From Trichinella spiralis (taxonomy: Eukaryota > Nematoda > Enoplea > Trichinellida > Trichinellidae): a DNA stretch of 64,000 nt. The stretch lies in NCBI GenBank assembly GCA_000181795.3, contig CM012953.1, positions 16,607,545 to 16,671,544 of the forward strand. Reading direction: 5' to 3'. This document shows, one piece after another, positions 22,332 through 35,185 of this stretch (position 1 is the first letter of the stretch; each line of letters starts with the position of its first letter). The translations under genes were made by a program, and so were the position numbers. A model generated the notes under the pieces. That model worked only from the letters and a program-made list of their open reading frames with translations, searched no databases and was not told where the DNA came from.

Positions 22332-22464
22332 TTCTGGTCCTCCGAGCCGGATCGTGAGGGACAGCGACCTGTGGATAGCCTGTGGATAGTCTGTGGTGCG
22401 GAAAGGGATGGCGAAGGCAAGCTCGATTCCCACGGAGTAGAAGTTAGCCGCGAGTAAGACCCGA

Positions 22465-24044
22465 TTGAAGATAATGCTGCAGGATCTCAATCGCATGTGC
22501 GATGAGTCGGAGAAAGCAGTTGTGATCCAAGGACAACTGTCGCTCGTCGAGAAGCTCTTCGAAGAGACCGACGCTCTCCAGTCAGCGTTTGAAGAAGGCC
22601 TCGAGGCGGAGGAGCAGGAAGCGAGCATTATCGAGTGGTCAGGATATCGCCTGGACTTTCTTAGGAGTCAGGCGCGGGCGCACGAGGTGGCAGGCCAGGG
22701 ACTGGCAGATCGAGCTGCACCTCAAGAGCTGAAGACAGCGGAAGTCGACCCGAATGTTCGCCTACCTCGTCTCGAACTTCCTAAGTTCGACGGTGATGTC
22801 ACGAGGTTCCATGAATTCTGGGACCAATTTGAGACCAGTGTACATCGTCAGCCTGGGGCGTCGGGTGCGACGAAGTTGGCATACCTGCGAGGATGCTTAA
22901 CTGGTGCGGCGCTGGACACTATTGAAGGTTTGTCGGCTTCAAACCAAGGCTACGAGCTAGCATTACAGCGGCTCCGTGAACGCTTCGATCGGCCGATGGT
23001 GGCCGTCCGGGAGCAGATACTTCGGCTAGTCGACCTGCTCATGACCAAGAATAAGCTGTCTACTATTTGTGACGAATTTCACAAGAAAGTATATGCACTG
23101 ACTGCGCTTGGGAAGGATCCGCGGACTAGTGATTTGTCAGTCGCGGAAGTTTTGATCGCTCTCTGTCGGGAGCAATTGCCAGGGTCTGTTCAATTCCGCT
23201 GGGACGAGCTGGCGCAAGCGAACAACGCGGTTGTCGCTGATTTACCAGCATTCCTACGGTTTCTGCAGCAGCTGACCGACTTGCCTGGGGCCTCGCGGAG
23301 GTCTAAGGAGCCCACGCGTGAAACGACCAAAGCACGTCGGTCGGGTGGTGAGCGGAAACGGAACAGCCCTGAGAGCCCACCGCGAGGATCAGCCACCTTC
23401 CTGCACGCCGCCGTCGAGCGAAGCTGCCACATTTGTCAAAAGCAGCATCTGCCGCAGCAATGCCCGAGCTTGCTTCGAGCGGGTCCCCATCAGAGACGGG
23501 AGTTGGCAAGGCGTGCCCGCCTATGTTTTGCTTGCCTGGAGCCTGGGCACTACGCTTCAGGGTGCAAGCATCGAGGGAAGACAACGGATGGAAAGCCTGT
23601 TCCAGCAAGTTCTCCGAGCACGTCGGCGTCAGAGAGATCGGTCGCTGAGCAGAAGACGATCGTAAGGTCTGAGGAACCATCTTCGGCTCCTGTACACGCC
23701 AACGTCGCTACCAGGAGTAGTCAATGGACCTCTCGGTTGCAGACGGTTCGAGCTGTGGCCTATGGCGAGCAAGGCCAGGGAAAGCGAGTGACCTGTCTTC
23801 TGGACACCGCTTCAGAGCGCTCGTTTGTCAGGCAGGACCTCGCCTCCGCCTTGGGTCTCGTTGGGCAGACCAGCCCATTGTCTCTCGTCAGGATCGGCGG
23901 AATCCTCCACGAAATCCCGGATGCACAGCTCGTGAAACTCTGGTTGGGCCGAGCCGATGGCAGATCGGCAGAACGTCATCCTCTTCAAGCTTTGACGATG
24001 CCAAAGCTTTGCAACAATCTCTGCAATACTCGGTTGCGAACCGA
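22465..24044 (+). mobile_element. Element C gag-protease region
   Basis: One open frame. It starts MLQDLNRMCDESEKAV, with a DUF1759-type gag segment at about residues 100-260 (LPKFDGDVTRFHEFWDQF). Two cysteine-histidine knuckles follow (CHICQKQHLPQQC and CFACLEPGHYASGC, about 23420-23570), then an aspartic protease (LLDTASERSFV, about 23795). It is cut by the assembly gap within the protease region. Confidence 0.85.
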
Positions 24045-24202
24045 NNNNNNNNNNNNNNNNNNNNNNNNNNNNNNNNNNNNNNNNNNNNNNNNNNNNNNNN
24101 NNNNNNNNNNNNNNNNNNNNNNNNNNNNNNNNNNNNNNNNNNNNNNNNNNNNNNNNNNNNNNNNNNNNNNNNNNNNNNNNNNNNNNNNNNNNNNNNNNNN
24201 NN
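24045..24202. other. Assembly gap (158 N)
   Basis: Run of N within element C; the sequence on its two sides does not belong to the same element. Confidence 0.99.
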
Positions 24203-24547
24203 AAAATACCAGTCTAACTGGATTAAGGCGTAAGAGTTTGGCCGAAAAAAATTTCCTGTAGTTAATTAAACAATAAAATGATGGATAAGTGCATGGAAAT
24301 TCTTTCGGAATTCCATGCTCACTTAACCAAGTTCAAATGTAATTGGAAATTCAACATCAAACAGATCAGCTACATCATAGGCGCGGCTTTTGATGCGGGA
24401 TGTTTAAATATTTCGTTATAATTAAAATATACATTGAAAGGTTGCAAATGGAAATGAAAATAGATGGCAATTTAAGTGCTCTCCAACGCACTAGTCGGTT
24501 TCGTTCAGACGTAAAAATAGAAAGTTTACAATTTACCCCAAATATAT
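24203..24547. other. Unassigned sequence between gap and element B
   Basis: AT-rich, no reading frame of note. It holds a short palindrome (ggaattccatgctcactt next to a ggaaattc run at about 24290-24320). It would be contiguous with 31016 onward before element B inserted. Confidence 0.4.
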
Positions 24548-25102
24548 TGTAAAATGGAATTCAATCGGTTCGAATAATGTGTCGTCAGGTTCTTCTGATC
24601 GTCAAGTATCAGAGCAGCAATTTTGAGACTCAACGCGTTCAAAATCGTTTACCGCTCTAAGTGTTAGCTCGAGTAGTTCCAATTCACACTACTTCATCAT
24701 CTGTGTTGAATATCAGCCTTTTCCTTTCAACTGATACCGATCTAATCAATCTTATCAGATTGTATTGTATTCTTATCACTGTATACAGGAATCAAACAAG
24801 ATCCGTCTTCACGTGGACTCCTTGGGTCAAGCAAGAAGTACACAATCGTCTTTGTTTACGTAATTCCTTACGCAAACAGTAGATTCAAACGAACGTATAA
24901 TTATACCTTCGTTTCCGTACACGGTAACTGTATCGACAGTAACAATCGCACTCAATCAACAACAATCGGTGGTATCAAATGTTTACTAACGTCCTAATTT
25001 CAAGCAATCAATCGATCAATGACAAGTTCTTGTTGCATACGGTAATCTTACAGTAAGAATATGTGATAATTAAGCTACACATTGTTTTTACTGTTCTTAA
25101 CA
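24548..25102 (-). mobile_element. 3' LTR of element B
   Basis: On the minus strand it runs from TGTTAAGAACAGT to ...CCATTTTACA, 555 bp. It carries a 39-base-for-18-base difference from the 5' LTR near 24760, and most other differences lie in the half nearer 24548. Confidence 0.85.
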
Positions 25103-25127
25103 CTCCCGCCCCGATGGACGAGGTCCA

Positions 25128-28100
25128 TCACCTTGTATTAGCCGGTTCCAAGAGATATAATCTCGCTGCTGGCCGGGTAAAGGTTCCCTTCGCGGTTTTG
25201 ACTTCGACTGTTCTGGATAGTCCATCGCTTCCTGGAAGTACCGATGTTATTCTTCCTATGGACCAGTTTTCTCTCTTCGTATTATCTTCTTTAACGAGCA
25301 CGATGTCGCCTTCCTTTGGCTCTTGTCGCTTCGTCATCCACTTCGAGCGACTGACAAAGGTCGTAACATACTCATTTCTCCATCTTTTCCAGAAATGGAG
25401 TATAATTTGTTGCCGTTTCCTCCATTTTCGGTTTAATGGCAACTCATCTTCTTCGACCGTCGGTGTGGACATCATGGGCAAATCGACAAATGATCTTCCT
25501 ATCAGAAAGTGAAAGGGCGTCAATGCATCCGCGTCCTTCACGTCATCACCAACGAACGTCAATGGTCTTGCATTTATCTTTGCCTCTATTTCGCATAAAA
25601 CGGTGGTTAATTCTTCTTCATCTAGTGTCGTTTTCCCAAGAATTTTCTTAAGCGTATTCTTCACTGATCTGACTAACCTTTCCCAATAACCGCCATTCCA
25701 AGGCGCTCTTTCCGTGATGAATTTCCATTCTATGCGGTGTCTAATCATCGTTCGTTGGACTTTATCTAAGGATGGTTTTGAAAATAAATTCTTTAGTAGA
25801 CGATCCGCCATCTTGAATGTCGAAAAATTGTCGGATTGTATTATTCTTGGATATCCTCGTCGTGCACCGAATCGGTTCAAAGCTTGTATGAATCGTTGCG
25901 CTGATAAATCAGATAACAATTCTAAATGTATGGAACGAGTAAACCATACAAGTGAATAGACAGATGTACACTTTTGTGCACCCATCTTCTCTGTCTACGT
26001 GTAATGGTCCAATAAAGTCTAATCCGGTGTTTTCAAACGGGAATGTTTCAGACGTTCGCATTTTCGGTAGATCAGCCATTTTTTGTTCAAACGGTCTCGT
26101 TTCTTGTTTTTCACAAATCACACAGTTTCTCAGTACTCTTTTCACTGCCGCTCTTCCGTTTAGGATCCAGAAATTCTGTCGTAGCTCGTCAGGGTCTGAC
26201 TATTTCCAGCATGTAAGGTGTTACTGTGCGCTCGGTCGATGATCAGATTTACTACGTGGTGTTTCTTTGGTAGTATTATCGGGTACTTCATTTCGTAATC
26301 AAGATCTGAGAGTCGTAATCGTCCACCGACTCTTAAGAGACCGTCTTCATCTAAAAATGGGTCTAATGTCTTCAATCGATTTTCCTTCGGTAAAGGTCTT
26401 CCTTTTTGAAGTATCTGAATTTCGTCATGAAATTCATTCCTTTGAACTATTTTCAACCAGTATTTCTCAGCGGTAATCATTTCCTCGCTCGTCAATTCTC
26501 TGAGCTTTCTTCTTTCAGGTAAGGTCTTACAGTTCGATACGAATCGGTTACAGTAGGCCGTCAATCGTAGCATCTTTTCAAAATTTCCAAATTTCTCAAA
26601 TTCAAAGATAGGTGGGATGGTGACGTTGACATTCAGCATAATTACGGTCGGTCTTCGTTCTTCTTCAATAATGTTCTGAATCTCTTTCGTCACCGTTCGC
26701 TGAAGGCGTTCCTTCGGCCATTGGCTCTCATCGTCTAACCATTTTGGTCCGTTCCACCAAAGATGGTTATCCTTCAGTTTTCTTAACGTTGTTCCTCTGG
26801 TGATGACATCTGCTGGGTTATCCTTCGTTGGGCAATATCTCCAATCTTCTGGTTTGACGAGTTCGTGGATTGATTCCACACGGTTCTTTACAAATGGTTT
26901 CCAGGTTCGTGCTACGTTTCGAATCCAGCATAAAGTGATTTGACTGTCACTCCAGCAACAAACTCTATCGATATTCAAATCAATCACTTGCTTGACATGC
27001 GAAATTAATTTCGCAGTCACAAGAGCTGCGACTAGCTCTAAGCGTGGCAGCGTCACGCTTTTTAGGGGGGTGACCTTGGATTTGGCGACAATCAATTTTA
27101 TCACTCCCTTTCCTTCAATATCAATCATCCTTATATACACTGCACCACCATAAGCTTTCTCTGATGCATCACTAAACCCATGCAATTCTAATCGGATAAT
27201 GTTCTTCATGGGAATTTCTATCAAGCAACGTGGTATTCGCACGTTCTCGATCTTCTTCCATTCAGTTATCCATCTCGTCCAAGTGGTTTTGAGGTCGTCG
27301 GGGAGTGGGTCCTCCCAATGTAGTCCTCGCTGCCACAATTCTTGAATTAGGGTTTTCGCTCTTATGATAAATGGTGTTAGATATCCAAGAGGATCGTATA
27401 TTCTGGAGGCGGTACTCAACACCTCTCTTTTGGTATATTCTTTCTTCTCATCTATTTCCATCGATATGTTATAACTCAACTCGTCATTCTTACAATTCCA
27501 TGACATTCCGAGTGTTGTCACTTGTTTGTGCTCTTCAATCTTTTCAGATGGTAACTCATTCATGATCGTCGGGATATTACTAGACCATTTAGTTAGATCG
27601 AAACCGCCAATCTCCATCAGTTTTCTCAGTTCTTTTATTCGACGGATTGCATCTTCTTCTTTCTCACAAGACAGAACGATGTCATCCACGTACATGTTCC
27701 TTTTAACGTTCTCAGCCGCTTCCTCATATTCAGCTTGATTCAACTCTGCATGGTGGTGTAATACCGCCATTGCCAAAAATGGTGCGCAGTTTAAACCAAA
27801 CGTCACACGATTAAACCGGAAAATTTGTGGTTTTTTACCGTCTTTCATGTTTCGCCACAAAAATCTGCTCACGTCTTTGTCTTCTGGGTCCAACCGTATC
27901 TGCAGAAACATCTTTGAAATGTCCGCTTTGACTCCTATTTTGAACCGTCGGAATCGGATCAAAATGTCCAAAATCTGGTTCTGCAAAGGAGGCCCGGGTT
28001 CTAAGAAGTCGTTCAACGAGGTTCCCTGATATTTAGCTGACGCATCGAACACAATTCTACACCTTGTTGTCGTCTTATCGTCTCGATAAACTGCATGATG

Positions 28101-30353
28101 GGGTAGGTACCAGGTCTTCCCCGGTATTCCATCACTTTCATCGGTCTCTTCGATCCATCCTCGATCCATATAATTCTTGATCACTTCATCATATTCCTTC
28201 GCTCGTTCGTTGTTGTTGCTTAGCCTTTTCTCCAACTGCTGTAATCTTCGTTCTGCTAGTTCGTAATTATTCGGTACTTGAACTTCTGGTGACTTCCATG
28301 GTAATTTGACCACATATCGTTCTCCATCAAATCTGACTTCATTCTTAAATCGTTCTAAGACGTCGTTTACTTCGAATTCGTTTCGAAGTTCAGTCCCCAA
28401 TGCTTCTAGTTCCCAAAACTTCTTGATGATGTTACATTCGCATTTACACTCTTCATTCACTTTACAGTGTAAGAGATGTGTTCGATTCTGGGGGATATTC
28501 TTTCCACAAACGACCCAACCAAATATCGTTTTCACCGCTGTCGGTTTCGATGTGTCCACCCTTTTGATTTCATTCAAGACGATGTCATAATAGTGATCGA
28601 TTCCGATCAGCAGGTCAATTTCCACTTCTCCTCTTGGAAATAGATCCGCCAATTTTAAGCCTTTCAGATGTTCATGTTCTTCCATCGGGGGATTCGGAGG
28701 AACTTTACCACAAAGGTGTGAGACACACAACGAGTTGATAACGCAAAAATTATCATTATCGACTCCTTTCAAGCGTAGTTCTACCCGCATTAATTTGCGG
28801 TGTTCATTCCGCTGGTTGAAGCCGGAAATCGTGATATGTTCTTTCGGGCCGTTGAGTCCCAGACTCTCCACTACTTCCCTTTTCACAAATGAGCGTTGCG
28901 CTCCAGAATCCAAAATGCAATTAACAGTTCTTTTAATTTCATTCTCTGCACAGATCACTGCTCATGCAATCTGTAAACTTCCGTTCGAATAGCTTGAGCT
29001 TCCATCCTTCTTGTCCACATTCATTTTCAAACGCACTTTCGTTATATTCTCTTCCGGTTTGTCATCGATCTTCTTATCTCCAGCGTCTTTCCTATTCAGC
29101 AGATCATGAATAGAGGTTTCGCCCGTAGCTGTTTTCCGACCGACGCCGCACTCTATCTTGCGATGTCCTTTCTTCAAACAACTATGGCACAATCCTAACC
29201 GTTTAGCGATTCTCCAACGTTCGTCGACATCACTCGCCAAGAACTGTGTGCAGACAGAAATATCATGGAATTTCTGGCACAGTAGACATCTACTTCTTTC
29301 TTGGGTACGGATCTGTAACGCTGCTGTCGTATACTTACCGGGTCTTCCTTTAGATCGATTTTCGTGGAGGGTTGTTGGGCACTTCTCCACACTGGTAAAT
29401 TTGGTTCCTTTTGTAAAAGTCACCTTCTCCTCTATGTCGATCTGTTTGCGAACGAACTCTAAGAAACTCTCCAAATTCGCTGGTGTGCTGGTATCTGATT
29501 CGATAAATTCTTCCCATTTCTTATTCAATTCTGATGGCATAGCCCTTTGAGTTAACGCTAAGAAGATCTCGGCTGTTGTCAGTTGACCGTTGATAGGATC
29601 TTTGCCCATCGCTCTCAACGCTCTGAAGTGCAGCATTAACTTGTCATATAATTTTCGTAATCCCGTTGGAGACGGTTCGGTCATCTTCTTTATTTCCGCT
29701 AATTGGATGATGTGATGCTGGATAATCAAATCCGCTCTATCGAATCGTTCTCATAACGTCTTCACTGCTTCGGGATAGTTGGTCGCAGTTATTGAGAATC
29801 CACTTATCACATCCAAAGCTGGTCCCTTCAAATTCGACCGTAGACAGATAAATTTTTCGATGTCATTTAAATCAGTTCGAGAATGGACGCTGGCTTGGAA
29901 TTGGTCCCAAAATGCACCGAACTGCATTATGTCACCATCAAAGGGTGTTAACTGCCACTTCGGAATTCTCAAATTGCAAGGCTCTTTTCCTTCTTCGAAT
30001 GCTGCTTTCCGTTCAGCAGATTCTGTCTTAGATGATTTCATGATCTTCTCTTTATAGACGTGGAAAGTAGCTCGAGTATCTACTACAGCGTAGTGGAATG
30101 CGTTCCATTCATGAACCTTCGTGGCTAAGTCATCTTCGTTTAGAAGTTCTTCATATGACCATTGTAGGTCTTCAGCGAGGGAATATATTCTATCCATTTC
30201 TGCCACCATAGCTTCAATTTTTTCAATCTCGACATTCTCAGCACAACGGTGCTGGATTTCCGTTATCATATCATTCACGCGTCTTTTCATGCAATCCAAC
30301 TTCTTTGTAAGTTCTTCAAACTTCTTGGTCGCTTCTCCCTTCACTCTGGGCAA
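25128..30353 (-). mobile_element. Element B gag-pol region
   Basis: Gag carries LTPFDGDIMQFGAFWDQF (about 29960). Knuckle residues CLLCQKFHDISVC and CHSCLKKGHRKIEC lie at about 29290-29150. Protease ILDSGAQRSFV is at about 28910. The RT shows FDASAKYQGTSLNDF, KADISKMFLQIRLD and YVDDIVLS (about 28050-27680). RNase H-like ELHGFSDASEKAYGGAVY is at about 27180, and the integrase has an HAGNSQTL zinc segment and a GYPRIIQSDNFSTF, ERAPWNGGYWERLV core (about 25860-25690). All are Pao-type. About four breaks are present. Confidence 0.85.
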
Positions 30354-30439
30354 TCGTAAACTGTTCAGTTACCGGTTCAAAATCTTCCAACTGATCGTCT
30401 TGGAGCACTCGGTCTGGCTCCCGGCTCGTTGCACCAAAA

Positions 30440-31015
30440 TGTAAAATGGAATTCAATCGGTTCGAATAATCTGTCGTCAGGTTCTTCTGATCGTCAAGTA
30501 TCAGAGCGGCAATTTTGAGACTCAACACGTTCAAAATCGTTCACCGCTCTAAGTGTTAGATCGAGTAGTTCCAATCCACACTACTTCAACGTCTGTGTTG
30601 AATATCAGTCTTTTCCTTTCAACTGATACCGATCTAATCAATCTTATCAGATTCTTGTGGTTCCTGTTTTCCCACACAGTATCCACACTGTATACAGGAA
30701 TCAAACAAGATCCGTCTTCACGTGGACTCCTTGGGTCAAGCAAGAAGTACACAATCGTCTTTGTTTACGTAATTCCTTACGCAAACAGTAGATTCAAACG
30801 AACGTATAATTATACCTTCGTTTCCGTACACGGTAACTGTATCGACAGTAACAATCGCACTCAATCAACAACAATCGGTGGTATCAAATGTTTACTTACG
30901 TCCTAATTTCAAGCAATCAATCGATCAATTAATGACAAGTTCTTGTTGCATACGGTAATCTTACAGTAAGAATATGTGATAATTAAGCTACACATTGTTT
31001 TCACTGTTCTTAACA
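30440..31015 (-). mobile_element. 5' LTR of element B
   Basis: 576 bp, TGTTAAGAACAGT to CCATTTTACA on the minus strand, followed directly by the primer-binding-like site. A further diverged copy is the solo LTR at 40094-40676. Confidence 0.85.
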
Positions 31016-31587
31016 TATATAAAACTAAATTTGTTCTTTGATTTGTAAATAATATTGCAGACTGTTGAAGACTCCCTCAGTTTGAGCCTGAAGATCCCAA
31101 TCTGCTACCGTAACCGGTGTTGGTGGTGGTGACGTAATCTGCGAGTAATCGGCGAGTGTGAACGCGAGCGAAGACGTGACCTTGTGTTTGTGTGTGTGTG
31201 TGTTGTGCGATTCTTCCCGAATAAATCTTAGTTTCCGTGTGTTGTTGTTCCCGAACTTAATTAACGCTGATAAGCCTGAGAGAGGGCCAGTGACCCGTTA
31301 GTGAAATTCAACTGTTCCGAACACAGTTGGATTGAACAATACACAGACTTTTCATTTAAATAAAATATACGAAGGAAAACAATAACACTGACAAAAGAGG
31401 TAAAACCTTTCTGAAGTTAAAAGTAAAATTCTTTGATTGCTATCAGGAAAGATTTTCAGAGAACAGTCAGCTTGAAATTAGAAAAGTATTTAAATCGGCC
31501 AACGCAATTACATTCTTGAATTGGCGTCTACGTTATTTCTTCCTTTCGATCTTGACTTTAATTCTTAACGCAACAGTAACCGTTACA
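31016..31587. mobile_element. LTR-like fragment(s), Gypsy-type
   Basis: Positions about 31490-31587 are homologous, on the minus strand, to the first 110 bases of the solo LTR at 40739-41087 (TGTAACGG...GCGTTAA...CCGATTTAAA). The stretch upstream contains a plus-strand AATAAA at 31220 and a GT repeat at 31190. It lies just before a plus-strand gag fragment and could include its LTR, but the ends and orientation cannot be settled by eye. Confidence 0.4.
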
Positions 31588-31835
31588 CAGTGTCTTCGAA
31601 GGCTCATGTTTTCGCTCCATTTAATTCTTATGTCTTATAAGTAGTTGCTTTTGTAGCGGACTTTGACCTACGCGTTAGAACTGTAATTGTCCAGACGACG
31701 AAGAGGAAGAAGAATAATGAAGCTACCGTAAACAAATGGATACTTGTAGGTCGGGAAAGGGTTACGGTAGTACGGTTGTTGGCTCTAGAGAAGCGATAGT
31801 GGTTGTTTGTTCTTAACATTTACGGTGGCGGTCTT

Positions 31836-32968
31836 TGTTCGTATTTGTTAATAAATGTTGTACTCTTGATCTGTATGTGGATGCGAGAATGTTATGGGAA
31901 AAGCACGAACTGGAGGAACGGTGGCAGCGTCGTCGCCTAGCGATGACGATGATAGCAGCCCGGTTGGGGCGACGAACGATCCCCTCCCTGAGAGAGCGGC
32001 TCGTTACATTGGGGCCTGTCCTGGGAGCCGTACAAGTTTTTACAAGCGGCGCCTGCTTTTGCATTCGACTGGAGATGGACCCTACGGATTGTCTGAAGAA
32101 GCTGGAAGACTTCTTCTGCCCTAGCGGTGTACCGACATCGAACTATGGCCTCGTCATGCGGTACTTGTTGAGTGGTCCTGTACGCTGCGTGCTCTACCTG
32201 GTCGGACAAGCACGGGAGAACTCCTTTGAGGAGCTGAAGAGGGAGCTGTTGAACAAATACGGCCCAGAAAAGTCATCTGTGGAGCTAATCGAACGCATCC
32301 ACGCTCTGCGTCAACGTGAAAGCCAAATCATCAAACAGTGCGCGGAAGAGGAGTTGGGACGCAGGGCAGGGGTGTCGGAGCGCGACTTGGTGGCGCTTTT
32401 CGCCGGTGGGGTAGCGTCGAGGGAAGTACATCGTGCCATTCGGCTGCAGGAATCGCCTATGCCTCGCCGAATCACACAAACTTGCCAAAAAAGTGAGCAA
32501 GGCGGTGAAGCACTTTCAGGAGCGACAACAACCGCACACTGGCGTTATGAAACAAGAGAAGGATGATGTCACGCAGCATTTGGAGGCTCTGTGGCTCTGA
32601 GAGTTGAAGAACTGAGCTAGGCAAGAACAGCAATTGCAGCGAACGGCCCTACGAACCGTTGGGCGAGTTGGATGCATCAGTTGCGGCTGCCTGAACCATC
32701 ACAGACGTGACTGCCCCCAGCTACTCGTCCGAAAACGAACGGCGGAGAGAAGAACGATGGCGACCATCAACCCGCCGACCGGTAGCGTGGTCGCCGTCAC
32801 AGGTATGATACAGAGCTTGAACATTTTGTTGTTGGACGACAGTGATGCGATGGTCTCAGTAATCCCCAAGCGGGTGTGGGATAAGGCTACGTCAGGCCGG
32901 AAGTTACACGGAGCTGCGAGACCAATGCAACTGGGCGATGGCGACCTACGGCTGGGGATATAGTCCAT
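31836..32968 (+). mobile_element. Gypsy-type gag-protease fragment
   Basis: The gag part (LKKLEDFFCPSG, ELKRELLNKYGPEKSSVELI, AEEELGRRAGVSERDLVALF at 32080-32410) is followed by a CCHC knuckle (CISCGCLNHHRRDC, about 32680). A retropepsin-like segment (LLDDSDAMVSVIPKRVW, about 32830) comes next. Nothing after the protease is present. A few breaks; fossil fragment. Confidence 0.7.
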
Positions 32969-34097
32969 CTACACCTAGGGAGATGGAAGGTTCCATTACA
33001 CTAGAATAACATTTCTTACTCAATAATTGTTGCATTAATTGCTTTTATAAAAGGTTTTCTACATTTTAAATTACTTGAAAACAATTAACTTCAAACAAAA
33101 TTCGCTTTAATTTTCACAAATATACTTTAATGTAAAGTGTAATGTAACGCCCTGCAATCATAGCGCACTCTCTTTCCGTATTTGTCTTTCAAGGTTCCAC
33201 AGTCTTTGACAATGATCTATGATAAGGACCACCAGCGTGCCCCAGCTCTGTTTCACAACAAGAAAAACGGCGCGGATGACGGTCAGAGTCATACGACCAA
33301 TTGCTATTGCCATTCGATTAGTCAGTGGATGCTGAATGCTGTCTGAATGGGAAACATGACTGGATGCAGCATTTGGCCCGCCTGCTGTAAACATCCAGCA
33401 CTTGATCCGTCCCGTTACGTTGCAGCTCTGTCGCTGAACGACCGTTTTCACTTGTATCCTCAACGAGCATATTATTTGTTGGTGAGTGTGATTCCGTGTG
33501 TGCGTCAGTTTGTAACACTGTCCTGCTCGTGGGTTGCTCATTTTATTCTACACTTTTTAAGGTTGGTATTCCTTACGTTCAGTTCTATGGTGCATTTATT
33601 GTACAATGCCCAAGACGCCATCTACGACAACAGAGGCAGCAAAAAATGAAGAAATCTGACTTAAGTAAAAGCCCGGCACATTCATTTTTCTCACGAAAAC
33701 AACCGATCACCACGGTAAATTATTAAATTCATTTTTAACAGTATTAATTTTTTTCAGTTTCTAATAAAGATGATTTTTAAACATATTTTTCAATTCCAAA
33801 AAGTATATTGAAAAGTAGTTTTTTATTTTTGAAAAAAATCCATTAGCATGACATCAAGTTATTGACCAGATATGGTTGTTCAATTGTAACTGACGACGCC
33901 GATGTATCTTTTGGTGTTGTTGTTTTTCAATCAGCTTAATATTTTTTCATTTCTAATATTTCTTATTCAAGTGCATATGCTCGTCGTTTTCAACCTCTCA
34001 AATCATCTAGTTCAAATCGTGCCGTTTTCAACGCAAATCAGTTTCGTGAAATTATACTTTTTATGAATTTTGTTTTTTTCTCTTTTATAGTTACAAA
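32969..34097. other. No supportable gene
   Basis: About 1.1 kb. Overlapping reading frames at 33158-33649 on both strands are composition-driven and show no domain. The AT content rises again after 33700, like host intergenic sequence. Confidence 0.45.
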
Positions 34098-34346
34098 ATG
34101 TTGCCGACGGAAGAAATACAGCATCTCGAACTGGATGATGCCTTCAGATGCAACTGGGGAATTTGGTTTTCCATATTCCGGTTGTTGCGCATAGAGGATA
34201 TCATGCGCCTGTCGTACGCATCGAGCGAGATTAATGCGATGGCGCAGAGCTACTTTAAGTATGAACATTTTGAAACGATCCGTTCAGAATGGGCTTCATT
34301 TGGCCCAATAATTTATTATTATTTGATTAATAACAATATGGCATAG
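34098..34346 (+). CDS. Short F-box-like reading frame, possible exon
   Basis: An 82-codon frame starting MLPTEEIQHLELDD, directly after an acceptor-like ttctcttttatag. Its middle (WFSIFRLLRIEDIMRLSYAS, then SEINAMAQSYFKYEHF) has the leucine spacing of an F-box helix bundle. No substrate-binding repeats follow and the frame ends in AT-rich sequence, so it is either the first exon of a gene cut by the gap at 35381 or a chance frame. If real it would be an SCF adaptor; this is weak. Confidence 0.25.
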   Translation: MLPTEEIQHLELDDAFRCNWGIWFSIFRLLRIEDIMRLSYASSEINAMAQSYFKYEHFETIRSEWASFGPIIYYYLINNNMA

Positions 34347-34959
34347 TGAGTGATTTACTTAAGTTGACGTGCAACAGTGATTGTCAAATTTTGAAATATT
34401 GTACGATGGTATTTTTTTTGAACGTTGAAATTTATTTTTTTTCTTTACCCTGTAAATGATATACATTTCTATGAGCATCACTGATTATGATAATGATTGC
34501 AATTTTTTCATGCGTGCACAGTGATCAAACTTAATCACTCTCATTACTAAACTGTAGTGATTTTCTGATCAGTGATGATCTGATTAAACGAATATTCCAT
34601 TCGAAGTGTCATCGAGCAGACGTGAACATACGACCTAGAGGAATAATATGCCATAGGGCGGAATGGAATAGAAACCGAAACTGATTCGCCGGAACCCATC
34701 AGCGGTTAAATTTTTCATTTATAGCAAAGTCAGTATTTTTGTTTAACCGACTAACGTTTTATTCAGTTAAAAAAACTGTACAAACAACAGCGAATACAAA
34801 CGCAAGGAATATACAAAATGCAACACTGAGTTAGAGAAACATGCCAACAACACTTTCTAAAAATATCCTTCCTTACTGTAGATTCTTGAAAATCAGGCGT
34901 TTCAAATCCGTAACAATATTATAGTTGCATCTTTCGAATGGATCGCATAGGATGGTCCA
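34347..34959. other. No gene seen
   Basis: AT-rich sequence with several tgatcagtgatgatctgat-like short palindromes near 34565, otherwise unremarkable. Confidence 0.4.
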
Positions 34960-35185
34960 CACCGGTCCCACTAGTCACTTATTGGTCGTTGACCGCGCTA
35001 TTTTATCAGGCTGGCAAGTCGTTGTCTTATTGGTTTTCCTTGTGTAATTGCTCATTGATTCAAATCTTTCTCTTGTGATTAGCTGTAATTTTTTTCATTT
35101 CATTGGTTCAAATATTTCATTTAGGATTACGTAACTTTAATAGTAGTGACGTAATAATAATGGAAATATTTATTATTCCAAAATT
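34960..35185 (+). repeat. Dispersed repeat R1, copy 3
   Basis: Longest plus-strand copy. It begins accggtcccac, continues cttattggtcgttgaccgcg and runs through two further ATTGG motifs to the ggattacgtaa...gacgtaat block at 35120-35150. It matches the reverse complement of 140-402. Confidence 0.6.

Larger units (their letters stand above)
24548..31015 (-). mobile_element. BEL/Pao element B, nearly whole
   Basis: Both LTRs are present and the flanks are identical 5-bp duplications, TATAT (24543-24547 and 31016-31020). On the minus strand the order is 5' LTR, a tggtgcaacgagccggg primer-binding-like site, gag (about 30353-28960), protease, RT and RNase H (28958-26160), then integrase to 25128, a purine-rich tract (ggggcgggag) and 3' LTR. 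The LTRs are about 97% alike apart from one indel, which suggests a fairly recent insertion. About four breaks are seen in the coding region, so it is a fossil despite its complete outline. Confidence 0.85.

Noticed and set aside
33158-33726. Overlapping frames of 66-127 codons on both strands
   Set aside because: Composition-driven, without domains, splice partners or repeats; frames on opposite strands mirror each other.
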